From: CAWINY01 sp963837635
Lineage (GTDB): Bacteria > Acidobacteriota > Terriglobia > Terriglobales > Acidobacteriaceae
Assembly: GCA_963837635.1 (NCBI GenBank)
Contig: CAWINY010000006.1
Location: forward strand, 310,001-374,000
Direction of reading: 5' to 3'
Length of the DNA stretch: 64,000 bases
The notes beneath the pieces were generated by a model, which was not told where the DNA came from, did no database searches, and saw only the letters and a list, made by a program, of their open reading frames with translations. Position 1 is the first letter of the stretch. The number at the start of each line of letters is the position of its first letter. Both the position numbers and the translations under genes were made by a program. Shown here piece by piece: positions 48,229 through 57,442 of this stretch.

Positions 48229-50175
48229 ATGCTGGAAAAACCTGAGCGGAGACCCGCCCCGATGCGGTTTGGCAAACTCGATGGTATGTTGAGCCGCGTG
48301 GCCGCGGCCCGGGACAAGGCGCGCAACTACCTGTTCTCGCTGCAGCACGAGGATGGTTACTGGTGCGGCGAATTGGGCGCCGATACTACCTTGCAATCCG
48401 ATTACATCCTACTGCACCGTCTGCTGGGGACCGGCGATCAGCGCAAGATGCGAAGAGCGGTGGTCAACATCCTCCAGCGGCAGAACGAGGACGGCGGCTG
48501 GGGTGTCTACGCCGAAGGGCCCTCCAACCTCAGCGCCAGTGTGAAGGCTTACTTCGGCCTGAAGCTCATGGGCTTCAGCAAGGACCACCCCACGCTAGTC
48601 AAGGCGCGCGAGTGCATCTTCCGACTCGGCGGCATTACCGAGATCAATACCTTTACCAAGATCTATCTTTGCTTCTTTGGACAGTACGATTACAACTGCG
48701 TCCCGGCCATCCCGCCGGAGATCGTGCTCTTTCCTAAGTGGTTCTGGTTTAATATCTACGAGATCTCCTCGTGGTCGCGCGCCATCCTGGTGCCGCTCTC
48801 GATTGCCTACGCCAAGAAGCCATTCAAGAAGATCCCGCCGGAGCAAGGCTTGGCTGAGCTGTTCCCGCAAGGCATGGAGCACACGCCCATGCAGTTGCAC
48901 TGGGACAAGCGAATCGTAAGCTGGCGCAATTTTTTCCTGGTCTTGGACAAGATGGTGCACTTCTTCGAGCGCGTCCACGTGCGCCCGCTGCGCACCGTGG
49001 CGCTGAAGGCGGCGGAAAAGTGGATGCTGGAGCGCTTCGAGATGAGCGACGGGCTCGGGGCGATCTATCCCTCGATCATGAACTCGATCATCGCCTTGCG
49101 CTGCCTTGGCTACTCGCTGGACGATCCCCAGGTCATCCGCGCGATGGACGAATTCGAGAAGCTGGGCATCGACGATGAAGATGGCTTCCGTATGCAGCCC
49201 TGCATGTCTCCGGTGTGGGACACGGTTTATGCCATGTTCGCCCTGGGCGAAGCCGGCGTGCCCCGCACCGACCAGCGCCTGGTGACCGCCGCCGATTGGG
49301 TGCTGAAGAAGCAGGTCACGCATCTTGGCGACTGGTGCGTGAAGAACCCGAAGGGCAAGCCCGCCGGGTGGTATTTCGAATTCAATAATGAGTTTTACCC
49401 GGACGTGGATGACACCGCGATGGTTAACCTGGCGTTGAACATGGTGGAGCATCCCAACGAGCGCTATCAGCACGAATCGGTGCAGCGCGCCATCGAGTGG
49501 GTGCTCTCGATGCAGTGCAAGGATGGCGGCTGGGCGTCGTTCGACAAGGACAACACCCGCATGGTGTTCCAGTACGTTCCCTTTGCCGACCACAACGCCA
49601 TGCTCGATCCGCCCACCGTGGACATCACCGGACGCGTGCTGGAGATGCTGGCCACTTATGGCTTTACTCGCGAGCATCCCGCCGTGCGCCGGGCCATCGA
49701 ATTCATTGAAAAGGAACAGGAATCGGATGGCTGCTGGTTTGGCCGCTGGGGCGTGAATTACATCTACGGCACCATGCTGGTGCTGCGCGGGCTGGAAGCG
49801 ATCGGCATGGACCAGAACGAGCCGATGATCCAGCAGGCCGCCGAGTGGCTGCGCTCGGTGCAGAATCCGGATGGCGGCTGGGGCGAGACCGTCGACTCCT
49901 ACGATGATCCGCACCTGCGCGGCCAGGGCGAGAGCACGCCCTCGCAAACCGCGTGGGCGATTCTGGGGCTGTTGGCGGTGGACGATCTGCGCAGTGACTC
50001 GGTTCCGCGTGGCGTCGCTTATCTGATGCAGCACCAGCGGTCGAACGGCTCCTGGGACGAGAAACTGTACACCGGTACCGGCTTCCCCCGCGTCTTTTAT
50101 TTGGAATACACGCTGTACCGGCAATACTTCCCGCTGATCGCTCTGAGTGTTTACGCTAAGGCGCTGGAAGGATGA
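48229..50175 (+). CDS. shc: Squalene-hopene cyclase
   Basis: 648 residues from ATG 48,229, 2 bp after ispH; the frame upstream of this is a shadow of ispH. Cyclises squalene to hopene/hopanol in the membrane. The DXDD catalytic motif is intact (FYPDVDDTAMVNLAL), and multiple QW repeats are present (QNEDGGWGVYAEG, QCKDGGWASFDKDN, QNPDGGWGETVDSY, QRSNGSWDEKLYTG). ESDGCWFGRWGVNYIYGTML and the C-terminal TGTGFPRVFYLEYTLYRQYF are characteristic. Also called hpnF. First structural gene of the hopanoid operon. Confidence 0.96.
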   Translation: MLEKPERRPAPMRFGKLDGMLSRVAAARDKARNYLFSLQHEDGYWCGELGADTTLQSDYILLHRLLGTGDQRKMRRAVVNILQRQNEDGGWGVYAEGPSNLSASVKAYFGLKLMGFSKDHPTLVKARECIFRLGGITEINTFTKIYLCFFGQYDYNCVPAIPPEIVLFPKWFWFNIYEISSWSRAILVPLSIAYAKKPFKKIPPEQGLAELFPQGMEHTPMQLHWDKRIVSWRNFFLVLDKMVHFFERVHVRPLRTVALKAAEKWMLERFEMSDGLGAIYPSIMNSIIALRCLGYSLDDPQVIRAMDEFEKLGIDDEDGFRMQPCMSPVWDTVYAMFALGEAGVPRTDQRLVTAADWVLKKQVTHLGDWCVKNPKGKPAGWYFEFNNEFYPDVDDTAMVNLALNMVEHPNERYQHESVQRAIEWVLSMQCKDGGWASFDKDNTRMVFQYVPFADHNAMLDPPTVDITGRVLEMLATYGFTREHPAVRRAIEFIEKEQESDGCWFGRWGVNYIYGTMLVLRGLEAIGMDQNEPMIQQAAEWLRSVQNPDGGWGETVDSYDDPHLRGQGESTPSQTAWAILGLLAVDDLRSDSVPRGVAYLMQHQRSNGSWDEKLYTGTGFPRVFYLEYTLYRQYFPLIALSVYAKALEG

Positions 50176-50304
50176 TCACGTTCTCCGTTTTCCGTTCTCC
50201 GTTTCCCGTTCGAATGTGGTCCAACTGTCGAAGTGAAACGAAAGAAACGAACGGGGAAAAACGGGGAACGGAAAACGGAGAACGGAGAACGTGAAACGGG
50301 GTTT
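50176..50304. repeat. Purine/pyrimidine-biased minisatellite pair before hpnH
   Basis: A CGTTCTC/CGTTTTC-type array (50,180-50,213) faces a complementary AACGGAGAACGG-type array (50,245-50,298), able to form a long imperfect hairpin. A similar pair lies before hpnC (55,300-55,390). Confidence 0.65.
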
Positions 50305-51309
50305 ATGCGGTTTCCACTGGCACTAACAATCGATCTGTCCAAGTACATCGTTGGCAAAAAGCTCGCGGGGACGAAGAAGTACCCGGTGGTGATGATGCTG
50401 GAGCCGCTGCACGCCTGCAATCTCACCTGCACGGGATGCGGCCGTATTCGCGAATACGAGACCACGATCCGCGAGCAGGTGCCAGCCGAGCAGTGCCTGG
50501 CCGCCGCCGACGAGTGCGGCGCGCCCATCGTTTCCATTTGCGGCGGCGAGCCGCTCATCTACAAGGAAATCGGTAAGCTCGTCTCCGGGCTGCTCGCGCG
50601 CAAGCGCCAAGTCATCCTGTGCACCAACGGCATGTTCATTCGCAAGCGGCTGGACGAGTTCCATCCGGACATTCGCTTTTGCTTCAACGTCCATCTGGAT
50701 GGCATGAAGAAGACGCACGATTTGGCCGTCGAACGCGAAGGAGTTTTTGACGCTGCGGTGGATGGCATCAAGGCGGCCAAGGCCAAAGGTTTTCGGGTCA
50801 CGACGAACACCACCGTCTACCAGGAAACCGACATGAACGAGGTCGAGGCGCTGTTTGAGTTCTGCGAAACTCTGGGCGTGGATGGCCACACTCTGTCGCC
50901 CGGCTACAACTACAGCGCGGTGCAGACCAAGGAAATCTTCCTCGACCGCAAGATGGTGCGCGACAAGTTCAAGGACATCAAGCGGCTTTCCAAGCGCTTT
51001 CCCCTGAGCACCACGCCGGTGTATGCGGAATTTTTGGCCGGGGAACGGGAGCTGATGTGCGCGGCGTGGGCGAATCCCACGTACAACACCAAGGGCTGGA
51101 AGGCGCCCTGTTATCTGATTACGGACGGGCACTCCCGGACCTTCGACGAATTTATCCACGACACGAAGTGGAACCAGTATGGCTACGGCCGCGATCCTCG
51201 CTGCGAAAATTGCCTGGTGCATTGTGGCTACGAGATGACCGCCGCGACCGGCGAAGGCGCTCGTCCCGGAGACACATGGAAAATGGCGGCGTTTACGCTA
51301 TTTGGGTAG
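50305..51309 (+). CDS. hpnH: Hopanoid radical SAM protein HpnH (adenosylhopane synthase)
   Basis: 334 residues from MRFPLALTIDLSKYIVGKKL; the longer frame runs into the repeat array. Radical SAM cluster CNLTCTGCG (CxxxCxxC), GGEPL motif (SICGGEPLIYKEIG) and C-terminal SPASM-like Cys residues (PRCENCLVHCGYE). HpnH joins a 5'-deoxyadenosyl radical to diploptene to make adenosylhopane, the first step of extended-hopanoid synthesis. Confidence 0.95.
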   Translation: MRFPLALTIDLSKYIVGKKLAGTKKYPVVMMLEPLHACNLTCTGCGRIREYETTIREQVPAEQCLAAADECGAPIVSICGGEPLIYKEIGKLVSGLLARKRQVILCTNGMFIRKRLDEFHPDIRFCFNVHLDGMKKTHDLAVEREGVFDAAVDGIKAAKAKGFRVTTNTTVYQETDMNEVEALFEFCETLGVDGHTLSPGYNYSAVQTKEIFLDRKMVRDKFKDIKRLSKRFPLSTTPVYAEFLAGERELMCAAWANPTYNTKGWKAPCYLITDGHSRTFDEFIHDTKWNQYGYGRDPRCENCLVHCGYEMTAATGEGARPGDTWKMAAFTLFG

Positions 51310-51327
51310 GAGTCAGTGGTGGAGTGT

Positions 51328-51411
51328 GGCGCCGGCGTCTCGCCGGCGGACCCTGCCAACTTGGCACCATGGTACTGCGAACGGAACCCGCCGGCGAGAC
51401 GCCGGCGCTAC
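51328..51411. repeat. Repeat A, complete copy upstream of hpnA
   Basis: Left arm GGCGCCGGCGTCTCGCCGGC and right arm GCCGGCGAGACGCCGGCGC, each continuing as in the hpnE copy, with a variable centre. It ends 8 bp before the hpnA start codon and thus supplies its leader. Confidence 0.85.
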
Positions 51412-51418
51412 AACATTA

Positions 51419-52405
51419 ATGAAAGTCCTCATAACAGGTGCGACCGGCTTTGTGGGCAGTCATGTGGCGCGACAACTCGCCGACGCCGGGGCTGAGTTGC
51501 GCTTGCTGGTGCGGAAGACCAGCCGCATGGATAACATCGCTGGTTTGCCCGCCGACTGCGTCATCGGCGATCTGAGCGATCCGGCGAGCCTGAAAAAAGT
51601 CTGCTGCGGTTGCGAGGTGGTGCTGCACGTGGCCGCGGATTATCGCCTGTGGACGCGGGATCCTAGGGAGATGTATCGCAGCAACGTCAATGGCACGCGC
51701 GCCCTGATCGAGACCGCGTTGCGCGCCGGTGTGCGCCGGGTGGTCTATACCAGCAGCGTCGCCACCATGGGGTTCAGCTGCAACGGCACGCCGGTCGACG
51801 AGAACTCTCCTGTATCGCTTAACGATATGATCGGGCCCTACAAACGTTCCAAGTTCCTGGCCGAGCAGGTGGCGCTGGAGGCCGGCCGTGGCGGCGGAAA
51901 CGTAATCGTGGTGAATCCGACCACGCCGGTGGGCGCCCAGGACATCAAGCCCACCCCCACCGGCCAGATCATCGTGGATTTCCTGCGCGGAAAAATGCCC
52001 GCCTACATCGATACGGGGTTGAATCTGGTCGACGTCGAAGCATGCGCTCGCGGACATCTTGCGGCCATCGAAAAGGGCCGAGCCGGCGAGCGCTACATCC
52101 TGGGTGGCGAGAACCTGAGCTTGAAGCGGATTCTTGACGAGTTGGCCGCGATCACCGGACTGCCTGCGCCGACGGTGCGTCTGCCGTATGCTCTGGCCTA
52201 TGCTGCCGGCGCGGCGGACACGTTGTTCACCGGGGTGATATGCCGGCGCGAGCCGCGCGTAGTGCTGGACGCGGTTCGCATGAGTCGTAAGAAAATGTTC
52301 GTCAGTTCCGCCAAAGCCGAGCGCGAACTGGGCTGGAAGGTGGTTCCGGTGCACGATGCGCTTCGCCGCGCCGTCGAATGGTTTCGGGGACACGGTTATG
52401 CCTAA
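51419..52405 (+). CDS. hpnA: Hopanoid-associated sugar epimerase HpnA
   Basis: 328 residues from MKVLITGATGFVGSHVARQL. Extended SDR: NAD-binding GATGFVGSH, HVAADYRLWTRDPREMYRSN, active-site Tyr/Lys in the IGPYKRSKFLAEQ segment (YxxxK, shifted to Y-K-R-S-K) and VVNPTTPVGAQDIKPTPTGQ. HpnA is found in most hopanoid clusters and is proposed to act on the side chain or its sugar, without a proven reaction. Overlaps hpnG by 8 bp. Confidence 0.92.
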   Translation: MKVLITGATGFVGSHVARQLADAGAELRLLVRKTSRMDNIAGLPADCVIGDLSDPASLKKVCCGCEVVLHVAADYRLWTRDPREMYRSNVNGTRALIETALRAGVRRVVYTSSVATMGFSCNGTPVDENSPVSLNDMIGPYKRSKFLAEQVALEAGRGGGNVIVVNPTTPVGAQDIKPTPTGQIIVDFLRGKMPAYIDTGLNLVDVEACARGHLAAIEKGRAGERYILGGENLSLKRILDELAAITGLPAPTVRLPYALAYAAGAADTLFTGVICRREPRVVLDAVRMSRKKMFVSSAKAERELGWKVVPVHDALRRAVEWFRGHGYA

Positions 52406-53129
52406 GCCAATCAACATAGCCGTGCTGGCCGCGCTGAAGCGCGAGATGGCTCCCTTGCTACAGTCATGGAAGAAGGGAACCATCGTGCCGGGGTCGAATC
52501 TCTGCTATGAGCAGGGCAAGAATCTGGTCGTGATCGGCGGCATCGGAGCCCGAGCGGCGCGCCGCGCGACTGAAGCGTTGTTGGAGGCGACCCGCCCGCG
52601 GTTGCTGGTATCGGCGGGGCTGGCCGGCGCGCTGACCTCGGCGTTCAAAGTTGGCGATCTCTTTGTGCCCAACGCGATAGTCAAGGAGAGCGGCGAGATC
52701 TTTGTCACGGACCGTGGCAAAGGCACTCTGCTCACCGTCGCCGGGATGGCGGGAATCGAAAGGAAGCGCGCCTTGGCGCAGCAGTTTTCGGCCGACGCCG
52801 CCGACATGGAGGCCGCTGCCGTGGCACAAGTGGCGCGCGAGCATGGAATCCCCTTTCTGGCGGTCAAGGCGATTTCCGACGAATTGGACTTCCCCATGCC
52901 GGACTTGGGCGAATACGTTACCCCCGAGGGTTCATTCTGCACCGGCAAGCTGATTTCGCGCGCGGTTCTCCATCCGAACATGTGGGGCGTGCTGGTTCGG
53001 CTGAAGGCGAATAGCGAGCGCGCGGCCAGCTCCTTGTGCGACGCCCTGCGATCATTTCTCGAAACAGGAGTAGCCGGTACGGCGCAAATCGCATCCCTTG
53101 CGGCGGCACCGCGGATACCTAACCGATGA
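52398..53129 (+). CDS. hpnG: Adenosylhopane nucleosidase HpnG
   Basis: 243 residues from MPKPINIAVLAALKREMAPL, overlapping the end of hpnA by 8 bp. Nucleoside phosphorylase/MTA-SAH nucleosidase fold: GGIGARAARRATEALLEATR, LLVSAGLAGALTSAFKVGDL, DAADMEAAAVAQVAREHGIP and FLAVKAISDELDFPMPDLGE. HpnG removes adenine from adenosylhopane to give ribosylhopane. Its stop overlaps the next start (ATGA). Confidence 0.92.
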   Translation: MPKPINIAVLAALKREMAPLLQSWKKGTIVPGSNLCYEQGKNLVVIGGIGARAARRATEALLEATRPRLLVSAGLAGALTSAFKVGDLFVPNAIVKESGEIFVTDRGKGTLLTVAGMAGIERKRALAQQFSADAADMEAAAVAQVAREHGIPFLAVKAISDELDFPMPDLGEYVTPEGSFCTGKLISRAVLHPNMWGVLVRLKANSERAASSLCDALRSFLETGVAGTAQIASLAAAPRIPNR

Positions 53130-54250
53130 GTCTTGCTCTAGTTCAAGCTGTTGGCCTGGCGCCCATTCCAACCACCATGAAAGCCGTGGTGTATCACGGC
53201 GTCAACGACGTTCGCCTGGAGACCGTGCCTGTGCCCAAGATCGGCGCGGGTGAGCTGTTAGTGCGCGTCCATACCTGCGGCATCTGCGGCACGGATCTGA
53301 AAAAAATCGCCACCGGTTCCCATTCGGCGCCGCGCATTTTCGGCCATGAAACTACGGGAGTGGTTGCCGCTGTCGGCGATGGTGTGGAGAAGTTTGCGCC
53401 GGGCGACCGTGTTTTGTTGTTTCACCACATCCCATGCCGGCGCGCCGACTGCTTCTACTGCGCGCATAAAACCTTCGCGCAGTGCCCGACCTATAAGAAG
53501 GTCGGCTGTACTGCCGGCTTGGAACCGAGCGGCGGGGGCTTCTCCGAGTACGTGCGGGTCATGGACTGGATCGTGGCTTCCGGCGGGGTGGTGCCCATTC
53601 CCGACCACATATCGTTTGAACAAGCTTCGTTCGTGGAGCCGGTGAATACCTGCATGAAAGGCGTGGAAACGCTGCGGCTCGAGGCAGGTGAGACGGTGCT
53701 GGTCATTGGGCAGGGCGCCATAGGAATCATCCTGGGCCTGCTGGCCATGCGCGCCGGTGCACAGGTGGTAACTTCCGATTTGTTCCCGCAGAGGCTTACA
53801 ATAAGTAAGTCCTTTGGACTCAGGGCCACAGTCGATGCCTCGTGTGCCGACCCCATCCGGGCGGTGCGCGAGTTGACCGAGGGGCGTGGAGCCGATGCCG
53901 TGATCCTGGCCGTGGGCGGGAACCAGTTGATCCGGACAGCGGTGGACGCTACGCGTCCTGGCGGAAGAGTTCTGCTGTTTGCGCAAACCATTCATGGGGA
54001 GGCGGTGTTCGATCCCGCCGCCGTTTGCGTTGACGAGAAGGCTCTGTTGGGATCCTATAGCGCCTCCGTGGAGTTGCAGGAAGAGACGATGCGATTTGTG
54101 TTTGGCCGGGAGGCGGAACTGGAACGGCTGATTTCGCATCGTTTTCCGCTCGACCGGGCGGTGGAGGCCTTGGGCTTGGCGGCACATCCTCAGCCGGAAT
54201 CGCTGAAGATTGCGGTTCAGCCCGGCCAATCGTGGGAAGGAATACGCTAG
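53126..54250 (+). CDS. Zinc-dependent medium-chain dehydrogenase 1 of the hopanoid operon
   Basis: 374 residues; the ATG at 53,126 overlaps the hpnG stop as ATGA, though MKAVVYHGVNDVRL at 53,177 is another possible start. Catalytic-zinc ligands lie in CGICGTDLKK and FGHETTGVVA; structural-zinc Cys residues in CRRADCFYCAHKTFAQC. Rossmann fold VLVIGQGAIGIILGLLAMRA with NAD(P)-binding residues. Closest in style to sorbitol/threonine or aminocyclitol dehydrogenases, which oxidise or reduce polyols. Coupling to hpnG suggests a substrate made from ribosylhopane, such as its reduction to bacteriohopanetetrol (inference). Ends TAG, overlapping the next GTG. Confidence 0.85.
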   Translation: MSLALVQAVGLAPIPTTMKAVVYHGVNDVRLETVPVPKIGAGELLVRVHTCGICGTDLKKIATGSHSAPRIFGHETTGVVAAVGDGVEKFAPGDRVLLFHHIPCRRADCFYCAHKTFAQCPTYKKVGCTAGLEPSGGGFSEYVRVMDWIVASGGVVPIPDHISFEQASFVEPVNTCMKGVETLRLEAGETVLVIGQGAIGIILGLLAMRAGAQVVTSDLFPQRLTISKSFGLRATVDASCADPIRAVRELTEGRGADAVILAVGGNQLIRTAVDATRPGGRVLLFAQTIHGEAVFDPAAVCVDEKALLGSYSASVELQEETMRFVFGREAELERLISHRFPLDRAVEALGLAAHPQPESLKIAVQPGQSWEGIR

Positions 54251-55299
54251 TGAATGCACGGATGACGGCTGCCGTCCTCTACGGCAAAGAGGACGTGAAA
54301 ATCGAGAAGGTTCCCATCCCCAAAGTGGGGGAGGGCGAGGTCCTGGTGAAAGTGCAGGTTGCGTTGACCTGCGGAACGGACCTGAAAGTCTATCAGCGCG
54401 GTTATCACGCACGCATGATTGTGCCTCCGGCCCTGTTCGGACACGAGTTGGCTGGGGTTGTCGAAGAAGTCGGTCCCAACGTGAAGGGCTTTCGCAAAGG
54501 CATGCGCGTGGTCGCGCTGAATTCGGCTCCCTGCGGCGGCTGCTTCTATTGCTCCAAGCACCAGGAGAACCTCTGCGAGGATCTGCTGTTTAACAACGGC
54601 GCCTACGCGGAGTACATCAAGATTCCCAAGCGAATCGTCGAAACCAATATGCTGGCCATCCCCAGTAATGTGGGCTTCGAGGAAGCCGCCATGGTCGAGC
54701 CGGTTGCTTGCGTTTTGCGCGGCCTGCACGAGAGTCATGTTGAGATTGGTGATACCGTGGCCGTGATTGGCGGCGGCCCTATCGGCCTGATGTTCGCCCA
54801 AGCCGCAAAGCTGACGGGTTGCAACGTGATCTCCGTAGTGAAGCGCGATTCACAGGTTCTAGCGGCCAAACGTCTGGGCGCGGACGAGGTCGTGCAGATT
54901 ACGCAGGTGCACGATCCGATTGAGGCGGTGCGCGCCTTGACCGATTCGCGGCGCGGTCCGGACCTAGTGGTGGAAGCCGTGGGCCGACCCGAAGCCTGGG
55001 AGTGGGCTATCGAGATGGTGCGCAAGGGCGGCACGGTGAACCTGTTCGGCGGTTGCGCCACCGGCACCAAGGTCGAGCTCGATACTAACCGCTTGCACTA
55101 TTCGGAAGTGACCCTGAGGGCCACCTTTCACCACACGCCGGAAACCGTGCGCAAAGCCTTTGCGCTGATCGTCGAGCGGAAGATCAAGGGCTCCGATTAC
55201 ATCACCGGCGAGGCGCCGTTGTCGCGCTTGAAGGAGGTCCTCAAGCACATGACCAACCGCAACGGAGATATCAAGACCGCGATTATCCCGGGGAATTGA
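54250..55299 (+). CDS. Zinc-dependent medium-chain dehydrogenase 2 of the hopanoid operon
   Basis: 349 residues from a GTG sharing its G with the preceding stop (TAGTG); MTAAVLYGKEDVKI at 54,262 is an alternative start. Catalytic-zinc region LTCGTDLKVYQRGYH and GHELAGVVEEVG; structural-zinc Cys residues in APCGGCFYCSKHQENLC. Nucleotide-binding VAVIGGGPIGLMFAQAAKLT. It is clearly a paralogue of the preceding gene but not a recent copy. Its tight coupling indicates the two act in the same step or complex. Substrate unknown. Confidence 0.85.
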   Translation: MNARMTAAVLYGKEDVKIEKVPIPKVGEGEVLVKVQVALTCGTDLKVYQRGYHARMIVPPALFGHELAGVVEEVGPNVKGFRKGMRVVALNSAPCGGCFYCSKHQENLCEDLLFNNGAYAEYIKIPKRIVETNMLAIPSNVGFEEAAMVEPVACVLRGLHESHVEIGDTVAVIGGGPIGLMFAQAAKLTGCNVISVVKRDSQVLAAKRLGADEVVQITQVHDPIEAVRALTDSRRGPDLVVEAVGRPEAWEWAIEMVRKGGTVNLFGGCATGTKVELDTNRLHYSEVTLRATFHHTPETVRKAFALIVERKIKGSDYITGEAPLSRLKEVLKHMTNRNGDIKTAIIPGN

Positions 55300-55393
55300 T
55301 CGTTCTCCGTTCTCCGTTCTCCGTTCCCCGTTTCTTCTTGCATTGACAGATAAGGAACGGAGAACAGAAAACGGGGAACTGAGAACGGAATTC
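55300..55393. repeat. Minisatellite pair before hpnC
   Basis: CGTTCTC-type units (55,300-55,332) face GGAACGGAGAACAGAAAACG-type units (55,354-55,390), an inverted arrangement like the one before hpnH. Confidence 0.65.
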
Positions 55394-56377
55394 ATGAGCT
55401 TGGCGGCTAATAAAAGAGTCCCGCTCCCGGCCACGGGGCCCCCAACCAGCGTAGAGCGGTTGGGGGAGTCGTCCGACCTGTGGGGCGCGCTGCCTGCCGC
55501 CTATCGCATCCCTGAGCATGCGCCCTCGCTGGCCGAAGCGCAGGAATACTGCCGCGCCCTGGCCCGCGGCCACTACGAGAACTTCTCGGTGGCAACCTGG
55601 TTCCTGCCTAAACGGTTGCATCAGCACTTCTACAACCTCTATGCGTATTGCCGGATTTCCGACGATCTGGGCGATGAGACCGGCAACCCACAGCACTCGC
55701 TGGCGCTGCTCGATCTGTGGGAGTCCGAACTGAATGCCATGTACCAAGGCGCAGGCGCTCGCCATCCAGCCTTCATTGCCTTAGCCGAGACGGTGCGCCA
55801 GTTCGATATCCCGCGCCACGAGTTCGCCGACCTGCTGACCGCCTTCCGCCAGGACCAGACGGTTACGCGGTATGAGAGCTTTGACAAGTTGCTCGGTTAT
55901 TGCCGTTACTCGGCGAATCCCGTCGGGCACCTGGTGTTGTATCTGGGAGGCTTCAAGGACGCGGAGCGCCAGCGCCTCTCCGACTTCACCTGCACCGCGT
56001 TGCAACTGGCGAATTTCTGGCAGGATGTGGCGGTGGATTATGCCAAGGGCCGCATCTACCTGCCGCTGGAAGACCTTCGCAAGTATGGGGTAAGCGAAGA
56101 AATGATCGCCCAGCGCCGCTTCACCCCGGAGTTCCAGCGCCTGATGCGATTCGAGGTTGAACGCGCGCGCCAGTGGTTTGCCAATGGACTTCCACTGCTG
56201 AAGATGGTGGATCGCGACCTGGCGATCGATATCGAACTGTTCACGCGCGGGGGCCAAGCCATCCTGGACGCCATTGAGGCGCGGGGCTTCGATGTGCTGA
56301 GCGCGCGGCCGGTGATCTCGAAGCCGCGCAAACTCGCGCTGGTTGCCCGCGCCGCCATCGGGAAGCTCCTCGGATGA
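55394..56377 (+). CDS. hpnC: Squalene synthase component HpnC
   Basis: 327 residues from MSLAANKRVPLPATGPPTSV. Trans-isoprenyl diphosphate synthase fold of the HpnC class: HYENFSVATWFLPKRLHQHF, YCRISDDLGDETG (first Asp-rich motif) and NFWQDVAVDYAKGRIYLPLE (second). With HpnD and HpnE it converts farnesyl diphosphate to squalene through presqualene diphosphate and hydroxysqualene. HpnC performs the hydroxysqualene-forming step. Overlaps hpnD by ATGA. Confidence 0.93.
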   Translation: MSLAANKRVPLPATGPPTSVERLGESSDLWGALPAAYRIPEHAPSLAEAQEYCRALARGHYENFSVATWFLPKRLHQHFYNLYAYCRISDDLGDETGNPQHSLALLDLWESELNAMYQGAGARHPAFIALAETVRQFDIPRHEFADLLTAFRQDQTVTRYESFDKLLGYCRYSANPVGHLVLYLGGFKDAERQRLSDFTCTALQLANFWQDVAVDYAKGRIYLPLEDLRKYGVSEEMIAQRRFTPEFQRLMRFEVERARQWFANGLPLLKMVDRDLAIDIELFTRGGQAILDAIEARGFDVLSARPVISKPRKLALVARAAIGKLLG

Positions 56378-57354
56378 GGCTTCCTCTCACCAAACCCAGT
56401 GCGGCCAGCCTTCCACCTCAGCAAGCGCAAGAACGCTTGCCGGGGGCCCCGTTGCAGTTACGCGCCGCGTACGCCATCTGCCGCGGGATTGCCCGTTCGA
56501 CGGCGAAGAATTTCTATTACGGGTTTCTGGTGCTGCCACGCCGCAAGCGCAATGCCCTGTGTGCGGTGTACGCCTACATGCGGCACGCGGACGACATCTC
56601 GGATGATCCTTCGCTCAGCACCGAGGAGCGCCGCACGCGCTTGCAGAGCTTGAGTGATTCGCTGCACCGGGCGATCGCCGGCGAGGCCACTGACGATCCT
56701 GTGCTGCTCGCCTTGGGCGATACCCAGCGCCGCTACAACATCCCGCTGGAATGGCTCGACCAACTCGTCGAGGGCACGGCGATGGATGTACAGCCCGGCA
56801 TGGCCGCGCCCAACTCGCCCAACTCACCGTTCGCAACCTACGAGACCTTCGCCGATCTTTACGACTACTGCTATCACGTGGCCTCGGTCGTGGGGCTGGT
56901 CTGCATTCGCATCTTCGGCTATCGCGACCCGGCGGCGGAGCCGCTGGCGGAGCGCTGCGGAATTGCGTTCCAGTTAACCAACATCATTCGTGACGTAAAA
57001 GAAGACGCGGAACTCGGCCGCGTGTACCTTCCGCAGGAGGACCTGCGGCGCTTCGGCCGTTCCGTTTCTGAGCTGGCCCAAGCCGCCGCGAGCGGGGATC
57101 TTGCGCAACGCTTCCGCCCGTTGCTGGAATTCGAGGCCGAACGCGCCCGTGGATTCTATCGCTCCGCCGATGAGCTGTTTCCCCTGATTGAAGACGACAG
57201 CCGGCCGGCCTTGTGGGTGTTGGTGGAAATCTATCACCGGCTGCTGGAAAAGATCGCGAAACGAGGTTACGACGTCTTCGGTCCCAAGGTGCGGCTCAGC
57301 ACGGCCGAAAAGATTTCCGTCCTGCTGCGAGGGTTCTGGCAGCGGCTGATATGA
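56374..57354 (+). CDS. hpnD: Presqualene diphosphate synthase HpnD
   Basis: 326 residues, ATGA overlap with hpnC. Asp-rich motifs YMRHADDISDDPSL and NIIRDVKEDAELGRVYLPQE, with RSTAKNFYYGFLVLPRRKRN near the N-terminus. It condenses two farnesyl diphosphates to presqualene diphosphate. A 35-residue N-terminal extension before YAICRGIARS is slightly long. A repeat B copy follows before hpnE. Confidence 0.93.
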   Translation: MRLPLTKPSAASLPPQQAQERLPGAPLQLRAAYAICRGIARSTAKNFYYGFLVLPRRKRNALCAVYAYMRHADDISDDPSLSTEERRTRLQSLSDSLHRAIAGEATDDPVLLALGDTQRRYNIPLEWLDQLVEGTAMDVQPGMAAPNSPNSPFATYETFADLYDYCYHVASVVGLVCIRIFGYRDPAAEPLAERCGIAFQLTNIIRDVKEDAELGRVYLPQEDLRRFGRSVSELAQAAASGDLAQRFRPLLEFEAERARGFYRSADELFPLIEDDSRPALWVLVEIYHRLLEKIAKRGYDVFGPKVRLSTAEKISVLLRGFWQRLI

Positions 57355-57390
57355 CCACGGGATCAACAGTCCCGATAGGCACCTCGAAAG

Positions 57391-57429
57391 GACCCACATC
57401 TGCGAAAAGCGCGCAGATGTGGGGCACCC
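57391..57429. repeat. Repeat B copy between hpnD and hpnE
   Basis: ACCCACATCTGCGAAAAGCG with its inverted half GCGCAGATGTGGGG and GGCACCC, identical over nearly its whole length to the distal half of the insertion in recN (46,402-46,440). Confidence 0.85.
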
Positions 57430-57442
57430 AAGGGCGGTTCCT

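Noticed and set aside
48595..50124. A 509-residue minus-strand frame opposite shc
   Set aside because: Squalene-hopene cyclase motifs on the plus strand are unmistakable.
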